From contig JAKOVW010000053.1 in NCBI GenBank assembly GCA_029781865.1, positions 62,001 through 126,000 of the forward strand: 64,000 nt of DNA, written 5' to 3'. Every line of letters begins with the position of its first letter. The first letter of the stretch is position 1. This document shows positions 42,419 through 51,576 of the stretch, piece after piece. A model generated the notes under the pieces. That model was not told the DNA's origin. It searched no databases and saw nothing but the letters and a program-made list of their open reading frames with translations. The DNA is from Bacteroidota bacterium (GTDB lineage: Bacteria; Bacteroidota; Bacteroidia; Chitinophagales; Saprospiraceae). Position numbers and translations under genes: made by a program.

Positions 42419-45400
42419 TTAATTTACAATCATCACCAGTTTAATGCTTTTACTGTGATTACCCGCTTCGATCTTCAGTAAATAAACTCCAGGTCCGGAC
42501 AATACATCTTTTTTGATGGTTAATGTATTTTGTCCTTCTTGGTAGCTTTCTTTATTTTGATAGATGAGCTTACCGCTCAAATCTGAAATATTGTATTGTA
42601 CTTCCGTTTTGCTATTCAAATAAAGTTTAATACTCGTACTTTGAGAGAATGGATTCGGAACCGGATCTCCAAAAACAATTCCTTCCTGCGTATCAGGTGT
42701 GCGTTTTCTTAGGGTCAAATCTGTTACCAGATCATCCTCCATATACGCTTCTGCTCTGAGTACATCCGAATTGATTTCGAAATCATTTTCAAAACCTGGT
42801 TTTAATGGTTGATCTGTGTCAATGTAAAACAACAGATCTCCTTTGTGAATGCTCATGCTTTGATCTGTATTCCATGAAACCAACACATAACCATTGTCTT
42901 CATGCGTCCAACCTATGTTTGACTCAGTGATGGTTAATAGTCCGGGTTTAATTCCGGTAATGGTTTGCTTCATTTTATTAAACCAAAGTGTAAATTGCAA
43001 TCCTTCCATTTGTGCATCCTGATCAGAATAAACAGGAATCAAATGTTCTTTTACAGACTCACCTAGTACCAGAGGCCATTTTGAAGATGCCCGCGATTCT
43101 GTTTTATTCAGACCAGCCCATGTGGATTGACTCACGTCGCCAACTTTCACACCTGTAAAATTCAAATATTTCATTTCTCCGGGCAAACCGGCAATTTCAT
43201 ATTCCTGTGGTAAATTCTCTATCCATGGATTTGTCTGATCCGGAAACTGGTAATCTGATTTTATCAACATCCAGGATAGGTTATTTTTAAACTTGCGGTC
43301 AATACCCAGAATTAATTTTCGCAATGCAGAGATGTCTGCTGCAGTCACACGTTTATCACCGTTGACATCCGCAGCAAGATAATGCCAGGGCAACTTAAAA
43401 GGCTCAATACCTAAGATATGCCTTTGCATTTTCACTATGTCCATAGTACTCACTCCATCCAGATAATTTTTATCCACCACAGCACCTATTTTATAATCCG
43501 TTCCGACATACAGGTTATCGAAGACGTAGCTGCCATTAAACTCCTTATTGATTACACCCGGAGGTCCGTCGAGTTGAATGGTGACTTCATTAATATTTTG
43601 TTGAAAAGGCGTTTGGATCAATCCACCAACCCCTGCAGTAAGAGTCTGTTTACAAATCTTATTATTATCCTGAATGGTTACTGTGGTAAGGCAGTAATCC
43701 TGTAATCCGGAATATTGATCTGTAACCCATAATTTTACCCTGCGTTGACCGATGCTATCGCAATTATAGCGAATGTATCGTTTATTGGTATCTGCAGAAA
43801 ACGAAAGCGTAACCGGGTTACCACAAAACTGATAACTTCCCTTGTCGAGATCTTTAGCCCAAACATCAATAGCTCCTTCAAGTCGTCCATCTCCATTCGT
43901 ATCAATACTCATGATATTGATATTAATGCCAATCAAACAATAAGCTGTCGGAGGTTTGCAATTCATGACGCGCACGATCTGCGTGCACACTTCTTCATTT
44001 CCGCACCGATCTTCAAAAATCCAGAGAAACCGGTGTTCGCCATTTGGCAAATCTCCGTCAAAACTTATCTTGTTTCCTATAGTTTGATAGCTGCTGTCAA
44101 AGAGCCCGTTGTTATACAAATCAATTTTAAATGAACTAATCAAATCTTTATCCGGTGTACAATCATCCTTTGCTTCATGACTCAGGGTGACGCGTTGTTT
44201 CAGACATTCCTGATTAGACAAACAAAGCACAACGGTGTCACAATCATCGAGGATTTTAGGTGGATTCGAATTACTTACTTTTATGACCTGCTGATGTTGC
44301 CAGGTCGGACATACAGATTGCCCTGACTGATTATCATAATAACACTGACACCAATCAATCACCTTCCAGGTGCGCAACAATTTGAAACAAACTGCTGTAT
44401 CTGCGATATAATTGAATTGTTCATCTTCATAACTGATTCCGACCAGAGAACAATCATTATCCAGAATGATGGGATAACCAAAAGTATCCGGCAAGTTTTT
44501 AGGATCCAGATCCGCATTACACGAATGCAGATGATAATTTAATGGCCAGATTATATCGCTTTCATCAAATGGGTCATCATCGTATACGGTGATTCTTTGC
44601 CGGCAGGTATCATACCTGCTCATATTGTCTTTGATTACGAATACCCGCTCTAAATATCCAAGTCCGCATTGATTCAAAAACGAATCCACGTATTCATGCA
44701 ATTCAACTACGCAATTATCATAATATACAGGCTCGCCAAATTTTTTCAGATTTATGGTGTCATTGTGTTTAGAGCACGTAACTCTATAATCATGTGGGCA
44801 TTTTATCACCGGTGGAGTCTTATCCTGAATTTCAACCCGTACCATACAATCATTAAAGTTTCCATGTTTATCTACCACCCGGAATACAACCATAACTTCT
44901 TTACCTGCATCCGTGCAACAAAACTCAACAAAAGGCCGGAAGGTCAAATCTTTTTTCCCACAAGGTTCACCAAGGTCCATTCTTCTTACTAAAAAACTAT
45001 CGATATGGCAATCGTCATACGACCCATCGTCAAAAACCTCAGCCGGGATATCCACATAATCATCTCTGGTTAATGTTACCACTGTGTTTTGCTGACAAAC
45101 TGCAACAGGTGGTGTTTTGTCTATTACGGTAACATACACTACGCAACTACTTTCATTACCACAACCATCATTGGCTGTATATGTAACAGCATTGACTCCA
45201 GGTGCCAATTGGATATAGCCCCCATTCTGATTTTTCAAAATTCCGCCGGAATAGGAAATATCCACAGTAATGCTGGTGTCCTGACAATTATCTGAAACGG
45301 CAACTGCCGGCATCAATACGTTTGCAAAGCAATTATATCCTCCTGCGGTGGTCACTGTAAAATCATAAGGGCAATGAATATGCGGTGGTTCTGTATCCAG

Positions 45401-46354
45401 TATTTCTATCGTCTGCGGATACGTGCGCACATTTGCTGTACCGCACCACCATTCCACCACTTTCCACAATCGTATTATTTTCTTTTTGCAATGCTGATCG
45501 ACAATTACCACATCATCATAAATGGTAGACAGATTACAATAAAATAAAAATGAAGGCCATAAAGACAAACCATTGGCAGTTGGTACCCCTGTTTCATTAG
45601 GATGAGGATGTCCGTTGGCGTCTCTTTGGTATAAACCACTACATTGTAAATAATTATTATTTCCTAAGGTGCGATTCACCGGAAAAATTACGGAATCAAT
45701 AGGAATCCGCTTTAACCAAAACATGCTGGTACAAATTTTACCCAGATTGCCAAGGTGATCAATTCCTTGCCAGGTCCTTGTTACTTTCTTGATAAAGTTG
45801 GGGTCGCAATCAAACGGCTCAATCGTTTCACCCAAAAAAGAAATGGAAGGATATGGATCGCAGTTGTCATGAAAATGAGGCGTACTGAATGCTAATGTAT
45901 CATTGCAATAAACAGTATCCATATGACACTCTATTACAGGTCCGAATTTATCTTCAACATAAATTTTTGTCCAGCATGAATTTCTGCTCACTGAATCAAA
46001 AACCATGGCGATTAATTCCGTATGCAAATCATCACCTGTTACCCAGGGACCGGAAGGTCTGGGTTTGCGGTAATCATCGAGAATATCTACGCGGTAATGT
46101 GCACCGGGACAATCCAAATCATTACTTGTGAGCAGCATGGCAGGAGTAATTTCTGCTTTGCAACCATCACCAAGAGAAACATTTAATTTCCCGTGACATG
46201 CCAGTTGACATTGCGCGAATACCCGCGTATCCGAAAAATTATAAAAGAGAAATAGAAGAACTAAAAAGAAAGTCAGTTTGGAAAAGACGTACCCCGTAGG
46301 GCGTAGTTTTCTTACTCCGAAACATGACACAGTTATCGGTTGCATAAGCTTCAA
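42419..46354 (-). CDS. Large secreted HYR/dockerin protein with T9SS type A sorting domain
   Basis: The 1311-residue protein has a hydrophobic N-terminal signal (FFLVLLFLFYNFSDTRVFAQ) and many Cys-containing beta modules. The best resolved is an HYR domain (DTEPPHIHCPYDFTVTT ... PGVNAVTYTANDGCGNESSC ... VTVIDKTPPVAVC). VEDKFGPVIEC and IQDKTPPVIKC start further units. A dockerin-like calcium-binding pair lies at about 966-1020 (DGVSTMDIVKMQRHIL, then DVNGDKRVTAADISALRKLIL). A cohesin-like beta region follows, and a type A sorting domain ends the protein (about 1228-1311, PVPNPFSQSTSIKLYL ... GPGVYLLKIEAG). It is exported by T9SS, probably as an adhesin or matrix protein. It is followed by a strong terminator. 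Confidence 0.88.
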   Translation of the reverse strand: MKLMQPITVSCFGVRKLRPTGYVFSKLTFFLVLLFLFYNFSDTRVFAQCQLACHGKLNVSLGDGCKAEITPAMLLTSNDLDCPGAHYRVDILDDYRKPRPSGPWVTGDDLHTELIAMVFDSVSRNSCWTKIYVEDKFGPVIECHMDTVYCNDTLAFSTPHFHDNCDPYPSISFLGETIEPFDCDPNFIKKVTRTWQGIDHLGNLGKICTSMFWLKRIPIDSVIFPVNRTLGNNNYLQCSGLYQRDANGHPHPNETGVPTANGLSLWPSFLFYCNLSTIYDDVVIVDQHCKKKIIRLWKVVEWWCGTANVRTYPQTIEILDTEPPHIHCPYDFTVTTAGGYNCFANVLMPAVAVSDNCQDTSITVDISYSGGILKNQNGGYIQLAPGVNAVTYTANDGCGNESSCVVYVTVIDKTPPVAVCQQNTVVTLTRDDYVDIPAEVFDDGSYDDCHIDSFLVRRMDLGEPCGKKDLTFRPFVEFCCTDAGKEVMVVFRVVDKHGNFNDCMVRVEIQDKTPPVIKCPHDYRVTCSKHNDTINLKKFGEPVYYDNCVVELHEYVDSFLNQCGLGYLERVFVIKDNMSRYDTCRQRITVYDDDPFDESDIIWPLNYHLHSCNADLDPKNLPDTFGYPIILDNDCSLVGISYEDEQFNYIADTAVCFKLLRTWKVIDWCQCYYDNQSGQSVCPTWQHQQVIKVSNSNPPKILDDCDTVVLCLSNQECLKQRVTLSHEAKDDCTPDKDLISSFKIDLYNNGLFDSSYQTIGNKISFDGDLPNGEHRFLWIFEDRCGNEEVCTQIVRVMNCKPPTAYCLIGININIMSIDTNGDGRLEGAIDVWAKDLDKGSYQFCGNPVTLSFSADTNKRYIRYNCDSIGQRRVKLWVTDQYSGLQDYCLTTVTIQDNNKICKQTLTAGVGGLIQTPFQQNINEVTIQLDGPPGVINKEFNGSYVFDNLYVGTDYKIGAVVDKNYLDGVSTMDIVKMQRHILGIEPFKLPWHYLAADVNGDKRVTAADISALRKLILGIDRKFKNNLSWMLIKSDYQFPDQTNPWIENLPQEYEIAGLPGEMKYLNFTGVKVGDVSQSTWAGLNKTESRASSKWPLVLGESVKEHLIPVYSDQDAQMEGLQFTLWFNKMKQTITGIKPGLLTITESNIGWTHEDNGYVLVSWNTDQSMSIHKGDLLFYIDTDQPLKPGFENDFEINSDVLRAEAYMEDDLVTDLTLRKRTPDTQEGIVFGDPVPNPFSQSTSIKLYLNSKTEVQYNISDLSGKLIYQNKESYQEGQNTLTIKKDVLSGPGVYLLKIEAGNHSKSIKLVMIVN

Positions 46355-46524
46355 GGTTTAAGTTATTCGCAAGCCAACGCAAAAAATGATTACGCTGATT
46401 TTGCAAAAAATCAATTACAGTGAAAACCTGCTTGACTGGAGCTTCAGATTCCTGTCTTGCAGTTAAATTTTTGAAGGCTTATTATCAGATGAAAACATCA
46501 CCCAAATTGGGTTGGTCAGGTAGG

Positions 46525-46630
46525 TATATATATAATTATTAATTATATATGATGCAAATATATATAGATACATTGCAATAAAACAAATTATATATAAAAT
46601 AATTTAATATATTTTTATATAATATGTATA
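46525..46630. other. Very AT-rich stretch with a perfect 11-bp palindrome
   Basis: About 100 bp consist almost only of A and T. ATATATAATTA (46528-46538) and TAATTATATAT (46540-46550) form a perfect inverted repeat with a single central T. The stretch lies between the large T9SS gene and the metal-binding lipoprotein gene. It could be a curved promoter region or a terminator for the latter. Confidence 0.5.
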
Positions 46631-46653
46631 AGTTATTGATAATCTGCTGTGTA

Positions 46654-46929
46654 TTAGTTTCGCGTGCTGTCTGGTGTGGGGTGCTGATAGCTTTCATTGA
46701 GTTCATAATCCATACCACAAACTGGACATACACCAGGCTTATCACTTCCGCTGCCTTTGCAATGCATAGGACAGATGTACATTGAACTGTATTCCATATT
46801 GGTGGTATCCACTTTAACCATCACCGGCCGTTCGGGGGTTTCCGTTTTGCTTTCCATCTTTTGTTTACAATGGACGAACAGGAATGAACTGACGACAAAA
46901 AAGACTATCAAATTGGATAATGGTTTCAT
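46654..46929 (-). CDS. Heavy-metal-binding-domain lipoprotein
   Basis: The 91-residue product has a lipobox FVHC near residue 21. A C-terminal heavy-metal-binding domain follows, with the pattern YICPMHCKGSGSDKPGVCPVCGMDY, whose CPMH and CPVCGM pairs can bind copper or zinc. Such domains accompany CusB- or CopA-like metal systems, but none is adjacent here. It is probably a periplasm-facing metal chaperone or sink. Confidence 0.85.
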   Translation of the reverse strand: MKPLSNLIVFFVVSSFLFVHCKQKMESKTETPERPVMVKVDTTNMEYSSMYICPMHCKGSGSDKPGVCPVCGMDYELNESYQHPTPDSTRN

Positions 46930-47002
46930 AAATTCAGATTAGTATGATGTGTTTAAACAATTTTTAATTCGTTTTACCCGAAATCATTCTTCGCAATATA
47001 AC

Positions 47003-47527
47003 TTAATCTTCGCTCATTAATTTCATTATTTGTTCATGATGTGTTGACGAGACTACAGGATAAATGATACCATGAATTTCATGTTTACTATTCAACACAA
47101 ATGTAGTCCGGTGTATTCCCTCATAAACCAACCCAAAAATCTTTTTGGTTCCCCACACACCATAGTCAGATGCAATTTTATGATCTTCATCAACAATCAG
47201 ATCATAGGGAAGTATGTGCTTGGATTTAAAATTCAAATGTTTGCGTTCCGAATCCGGACTAATGCCGTAAATGCTTGCACCAAATGCCTGAAGATCTTTG
47301 TAATTATCTCTCAGATTACAAGCTTCCTTAGTACAGGTTGGTGTGTCGTCCTGGGGATAAAAGAACAATACTATCCATTTGGAACGGATAGCATGCAAAT
47401 CAAAGGCAGAACCATTTTGATTCGTTGAACGGATAGAAGGTGCCGCGTCTCCTTTTTTCAAAGTAAACTGCGGTTTATAATCCTGTACAATCATATCAAT
47501 GATATAAGATTGCAATTTAGACCACAT
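47003..47527 (-). CDS. bcp: Thioredoxin-dependent peroxiredoxin, Bcp type
   Basis: The 174-residue protein has the peroxidatic Cys65 and resolving Cys70 in DDTPTCTKEACNLRD. The rest of the PrxQ/Bcp fold follows (KWIVLFFYPQ, GISPDSERKHLNFK, YGVWGTKK, RTTFVLNSK). It reduces hydroperoxides in the cytoplasm. The first 11 residues are unusual for the family, and the ATG at 47494 is an equally possible start. It is monocistronic as far as can be seen. Confidence 0.92.
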   Translation of the reverse strand: MWSKLQSYIIDMIVQDYKPQFTLKKGDAAPSIRSTNQNGSAFDLHAIRSKWIVLFFYPQDDTPTCTKEACNLRDNYKDLQAFGASIYGISPDSERKHLNFKSKHILPYDLIVDEDHKIASDYGVWGTKKIFGLVYEGIHRTTFVLNSKHEIHGIIYPVVSSTHHEQIMKLMSED

Positions 47528-47637
47528 TTTTTAAAAATTGATATCAGATAGCTTTTATTAAATAGCTGTGATTTATTATTGTGAAATTGAATCACAGGTC
47601 AATGAACACGAAATCAAGCCGGTTGCCGAATAAGAAA

Positions 47638-49347
47638 TCAACTCACAAAACTACCTTTGTATGTTCTTTGGTTGCCCAGTTGGTCTTTAACTATTATTTC
47701 GTAATGATGGGATCCTTTAGTAAGCCAATCTTCAAACTTATGACGTATGATTCCTGATTTTTTATCATATTCCATCAATACCCATTTGCCATCAATACTG
47801 GCTTCATAATAGATATCGGGTAATTCTTTAACAGCACCAATATTATCGCTGATCCTGAAACTGATCTGATCACCGGCAAATTTTTTTCTTCTGTTGAGCA
47901 AGGGTTTTAAGCCGGGAGCCACTGTATCTACCATAATGCAAAAAGGACCTAATGACCTTGCTTTACTAACGAGGAATTCCCCTTCCCATGCACCACCAAT
48001 AGATTGTACAGATTTACCTCTTTTAATTGCCAGGAAACATTTATTTCTCAAATGCTCCGGAATTTTCTTATCCGCTTTCAATCTAACCTGCGCCGGTAAA
48101 TGCACAGGATCATTGGAAGGATATACGCAAACCCAATCCGAATAAGACATTGGTAGCGGATTGGAATAGGTTCTCAACTCGCAATTCAAATCCTCATAAA
48201 TTGAGCCTGCCGGATACTTTAATTCTGCCCGATCTACACTGAATGATTTTTCAAGATCATGATAGATGACATCGGCATATCTGCTTGCTCTTAATTTACT
48301 TGTAAATGGACTCTTTCTGATTTTAAAACTGATTTCACTTTCATTGCCATTGGCATCTCCTGCAATTAGTTTCACCTGGTGTTCTGTATTTTCTGACATA
48401 TTGAAGAAACCATCATTTTGTAAACTATGATACAGATTCATTTTATTGCCTGAAAGAACGAAACACCGATGAAATTGTCCCTTGGCATTTTTGGCAAAAT
48501 AATCAATGTGTGCATTGATGTATTTCGTTTCATCTCGCTTCCATTTGTCAGCGGAGAATTGATAAAACAAACCACCGTCGATAAATAATTTGATATATTT
48601 TATTCCGATGTAGTTTCTGGAATAATCACAACGATCCAATGCATCTAAGCCAACTGAAAACACATTTCCCGGAATGGAAATGGCTGAATGCATCTTATCT
48701 ATCATTGATTTCGAAAATACTTTGCTGGATACTTCCTCCCCTTCTCCATCATATCCATAAACTTTAATTCTTCTGATGGTTGGTTTGATATCATCCTTCA
48801 ACGGGAGACCGTATTCAACCGGATCCAGCACTTCATCATTCGCGGCATTCCTCAACTCAAAATGCAAATGCTTCCCCCGACTTGCACCGGTATTTCCCAT
48901 ATAAGCAATAAGTTCTCCCGCCTTTACCGGAAAATCAGTTGGTTTGTAATTCAATTCTACTTTAAAACTTTTTTTTGCGTACTGTTGCTGTTTGACATTG
49001 TCTGCAATGTCCTGTCTGAATCCATTCAGATGTCCGTATACGGTAATCATTCCATTGGGATGAGAGACATACATGGATTTGCCATAATTATCAGAATCAA
49101 TGATAATCTTACTAACGTAACCATCAGCTGCAGAAAGAATATCATCTCCACGTAATCCATATCCTGATCTCAGGTCAATACCTGCATGAAAATGATTGGT
49201 GCGCAGCTCTCCAAAACTACCGGTAACCGATAATTCACTTCGCAGAGGAGCTACTAAAGTAAGGGAAGGTTTGATTTCATTAAAAGGAACGTAATCGATT
49301 TTAAAGGAAAAACTCAGCCCAATGAAAATCCAGAAAAGACTCTTCAT
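47638..49347 (-). CDS. M23 family metallopeptidase
   Basis: I start at the ATG at 49347 (MKSLFWIFIGLSFSFK, a signal peptide), 5 bp after the meaB stop, rather than at a GTG six bases upstream. The 569-residue protein has the LytM-type catalytic domain in its first third: FGELRTNHFHAGIDL, then GKSMYVSHPNGMITVYGHL and GKHLHFELR, giving the His/Asp/HxH zinc ligands. A long beta-rich C-terminal region follows. It should cleave peptidoglycan cross-bridges in the periplasm or act as an amidase activator. It is coupled to meaB. Confidence 0.9.
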   Translation of the reverse strand: MKSLFWIFIGLSFSFKIDYVPFNEIKPSLTLVAPLRSELSVTGSFGELRTNHFHAGIDLRSGYGLRGDDILSAADGYVSKIIIDSDNYGKSMYVSHPNGMITVYGHLNGFRQDIADNVKQQQYAKKSFKVELNYKPTDFPVKAGELIAYMGNTGASRGKHLHFELRNAANDEVLDPVEYGLPLKDDIKPTIRRIKVYGYDGEGEEVSSKVFSKSMIDKMHSAISIPGNVFSVGLDALDRCDYSRNYIGIKYIKLFIDGGLFYQFSADKWKRDETKYINAHIDYFAKNAKGQFHRCFVLSGNKMNLYHSLQNDGFFNMSENTEHQVKLIAGDANGNESEISFKIRKSPFTSKLRASRYADVIYHDLEKSFSVDRAELKYPAGSIYEDLNCELRTYSNPLPMSYSDWVCVYPSNDPVHLPAQVRLKADKKIPEHLRNKCFLAIKRGKSVQSIGGAWEGEFLVSKARSLGPFCIMVDTVAPGLKPLLNRRKKFAGDQISFRISDNIGAVKELPDIYYEASIDGKWVLMEYDKKSGIIRHKFEDWLTKGSHHYEIIVKDQLGNQRTYKGSFVS

Positions 49348-49352
49348 ACCCA

Positions 49353-50351
49353 CTACTGATTATTAAAGAGTGCAAAAATAAACCGTATGCTGATATCTGC
49401 AGCTTCTTCCGGACTAATTTCAAGACGAAGCAGATTTTTTTCGGTTTCACCAATGTATTTCTGTATTTCTGGTCTTGAAATAAGAGTATCCAGCAGCTTT
49501 ATTTTCAAAAGATCATGGTAATAACTGATGAGTTGATGGGTTCTGTTTGATTGAATAAATTGATTTTCTGAAAACCTGGATTTAAAGGATTCAATCTCAG
49601 AAAATAACAGATCAATGCCTTTATCATGCAATGCAGCGGTTTTCAAAATTTTGCGATCCCAGCCAGTTATCCTGGATTCCGCAAAATGACTGGCGACGAC
49701 AAGATCCTTATAGCTTGCTATTGCTTTCAGGTCTTTTTCATCATCCACTTTATTGAGCACGATAATATCTGCCCATTCCATAATCCCTTTTTTTATACCC
49801 TGAAGTTCATCTCCTGCTCCGGAAATTGTCATTAAAATGGTAAGATCCGTCATGGTAGATACCTGGTATTCAGATTGGCCAATACCGGCAGTTTCCACCA
49901 ATATAAAATCGAATCCGGCTGCTTCACACAACCAGATACTCTCACGCGTACGTTGCGCCACGCCCCCAAGATGCTCCCCGGCCGGTGAAGGCCTGATGAA
50001 TGCTTTTGTCTCAAGCGACAATTTATTCATGCGGGTTTTATCGCCAAGGATACTGCCTTTCGTGATTGCAGAACTCGGGTCAATACTCAATACCGCAACC
50101 CGATAACCTTGTTGAATTATATGCAATCCTAGGGCTTCTATCAGGGTACTTTTGCCTGCTCCCGGCGGACCGGTTATACCGATTCGGAGCGTATTGGAAT
50201 GATTCGGAACGAGTTTTTTCAATAATAAACTCGCTGTATTTCGATCTTCAGGTTTCAGGCTTTCTATCAGAGTAATAGCTTTGGAAAGTGCAATCCGGTC
50301 CCCCTTTTGAATCGCTGAAACCCATTTGTTCAATTCGTCCTGGTTAACCAA
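49353..50351 (-). CDS. meaB: Methylmalonyl-CoA mutase-associated G-protein chaperone MeaB
   Basis: The 332-residue G3E GTPase has Walker A GITGPPGAGKST (about 58-69), SIDPSSAITKGSILGDKTRM, the ETAGIGQSE switch region and NKVDD for guanine specificity. MeaB protects and reloads B12-dependent methylmalonyl-CoA mutase. No mutase gene is in the window. It is the first gene of a pair with the M23 peptidase and is divergent from the Xre-RES module. Confidence 0.94.
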   Translation of the reverse strand: MVNQDELNKWVSAIQKGDRIALSKAITLIESLKPEDRNTASLLLKKLVPNHSNTLRIGITGPPGAGKSTLIEALGLHIIQQGYRVAVLSIDPSSAITKGSILGDKTRMNKLSLETKAFIRPSPAGEHLGGVAQRTRESIWLCEAAGFDFILVETAGIGQSEYQVSTMTDLTILMTISGAGDELQGIKKGIMEWADIIVLNKVDDEKDLKAIASYKDLVVASHFAESRITGWDRKILKTAALHDKGIDLLFSEIESFKSRFSENQFIQSNRTHQLISYYHDLLKIKLLDTLISRPEIQKYIGETEKNLLRLEISPEEAADISIRFIFALFNNQ

Positions 50352-50391
50352 TATAATATTATTTAATGTATAAATTATTCTATTTCAGCAA

Positions 50392-50399
50392 CAAAAATA
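50392..50399 (-). promoter_or_regulatory. Candidate -7 box of meaB (TATTTTTG)
   Basis: TATTTTTG on the minus strand fits TAnnTTTG, about 40 bp upstream of the meaB start codon. Confidence 0.35.
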
Positions 50400-50446
50400 A
50401 TAAATTAGCATATCCAAGCGAAAAAATAAAGCAATAATTTATATAT

Positions 50447-50481
50447 TTGACATTTGTCGTTTTTATATTGACAAACGTCGT
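50447..50481 (+). promoter_or_regulatory. Two operator-like repeats upstream of the Xre-RES genes
   Basis: TTGACATTTGTCGT (50447-50460) and TTGACAAACGTCGT (50468-50481) share TTGACANNNGTCGT and are spaced exactly 21 bp apart, two helical turns. Each contains the short palindrome GAC-N4-GTC. They overlap the promoter, the second touching the -7 box, as expected for autorepression by the antitoxin. Confidence 0.6.
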
Positions 50482-50488
50482 ATATTTG
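50481..50488 (+). promoter_or_regulatory. -7 box of the Xre-RES operon (TATATTTG)
   Basis: TATATTTG fits TAnnTTTG. A TTTG at 50453-50456, inside the first operator copy, is 24 bp upstream. The transcript would start near 50495, just before the ATG at 50507. Confidence 0.55.
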
Positions 50489-50506
50489 TGTTGTAAAAAA
50501 TATGCT

Positions 50507-50938
50507 ATGACAAAGGCCTATTCCATTTCCAATGAATCCGTTTCCTATGATACTGTAAATGATCAGGATGTGGCTTATCTAATCGACACGGTGCGGAAAG
50601 GAGTTCAGTTTAGCCTCTTTAAAAACATCATTAGCCATAGTCCTTTCAGTCTTTCCGAATGGTCCAAATTTCTTCACTTATCCGAGCGTACCATGCAGCG
50701 GTATAAAAAAGAGAAGAAAACATTTGATGCCTTACAATCAGAGAAAATCTTACAGATCACGCTTTTATATAAAAGAGGGATTGAAGTATTCGGCACTCCG
50801 GAAAAATTCAATTCCTGGCTGGACAGCAAAAATCTGGTGCTAGGCAATATCGCCCCAAAAAATTTATTGGACAATTCCTTTGGCATTCATTTACTGGAGG
50901 AAGAATTGACCCGTATTGAGCATGGAGTGTTGGCATGA
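50507..50938 (+). CDS. Xre/MbcA/ParS-family antitoxin
   Basis: I use the ATG at 50507 because the -7 box lies at 50481-50488, downstream of an earlier in-frame start at 50447. The 143-residue protein has a helix-turn-helix-like region (PFSLSEWSKFLHLSERTMQRYKKE). The C-terminal DUF2384 domain (RGIEVFGTPEKFNSWLDSK, then LGNIAPKNLLDNSFGIHLLEEELTRIEHG) blocks the toxin active site. It should neutralise the RES toxin and repress its own promoter. The genes overlap by 4 bp. Confidence 0.92.
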   Translation: MTKAYSISNESVSYDTVNDQDVAYLIDTVRKGVQFSLFKNIISHSPFSLSEWSKFLHLSERTMQRYKKEKKTFDALQSEKILQITLLYKRGIEVFGTPEKFNSWLDSKNLVLGNIAPKNLLDNSFGIHLLEEELTRIEHGVLA

Positions 50939-51405
50939 TTGTTTTCAGATTAAGTAAAGAAAAACATGCCCGTGATTTATCGGGTAAAGGTGCAGAATTA
51001 TACGGTGGCCGATGGAATAGCAAAGGAACACCGATGCTTTATACAAGTGCTTCCCGCGCATTGGCGGTCACCGAAATTGCAGTTCATACACCACTTGGCA
51101 ACGTACCCGCAGATTATTGCATTATCACTTTAGACCTACCCGAATTTTCCATATTGGAATTTGAAGAATCGAAACTCGTGCCTGATTGGAATAAATTTCC
51201 GTATACGCGTTCCACTCAATTATCAGGTGATCAGTTTATCGCGGAACGTAAATCTTTAGCATTGAAAGTTCCTTCTGCGGTAGTACAAGGGGATTACAAT
51301 TACTTGGTAAACCCGAAGCATGAGTATATTATCAAGGTTTTAATAGTACAAGTAGAAAAGTTTGAATTTGACAGGCGGTTGTTTAAAACGGGAAGTGCTA
51401 TCTGA
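50935..51405 (+). CDS. RES domain NAD-degrading toxin
   Basis: The 156-residue protein has the RES core: MIVFRLSKEKHARDLSGKGA, YGGRWNSKGTPMLYTS with Arg26, and SRALAVTEIAVH with Glu47. Known RES toxins degrade NAD+ and stop growth. Its ATG overlaps the antitoxin stop (ATGA). All core motifs look intact, so the toxin is probably functional. Confidence 0.93.
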   Translation: MIVFRLSKEKHARDLSGKGAELYGGRWNSKGTPMLYTSASRALAVTEIAVHTPLGNVPADYCIITLDLPEFSILEFEESKLVPDWNKFPYTRSTQLSGDQFIAERKSLALKVPSAVVQGDYNYLVNPKHEYIIKVLIVQVEKFEFDRRLFKTGSAI

Positions 51406-51535
51406 ATGCCTAATCGTCTTTATACCTAATTAATTGCAATTCAAAGAAACACCTGTTGTTGAATTGCAATACGGTAATTGTTCATCAACACGATATTTCA
51501 AATATTCCATTTAAACCTAAAAGCTCTCTATGTGT

Positions 51536-51543
51536 TATCTTTG
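51536..51543 (+). promoter_or_regulatory. -7 box of iscS (TATCTTTG)
   Basis: TATCTTTG fits TAnnTTTG and lies 33 bp before the iscS start codon. No clear -33 TTTG is present. Confidence 0.55.
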
Positions 51544-51576
51544 CATTCCATTAATCTCCTATAAATCAAAAACTTA

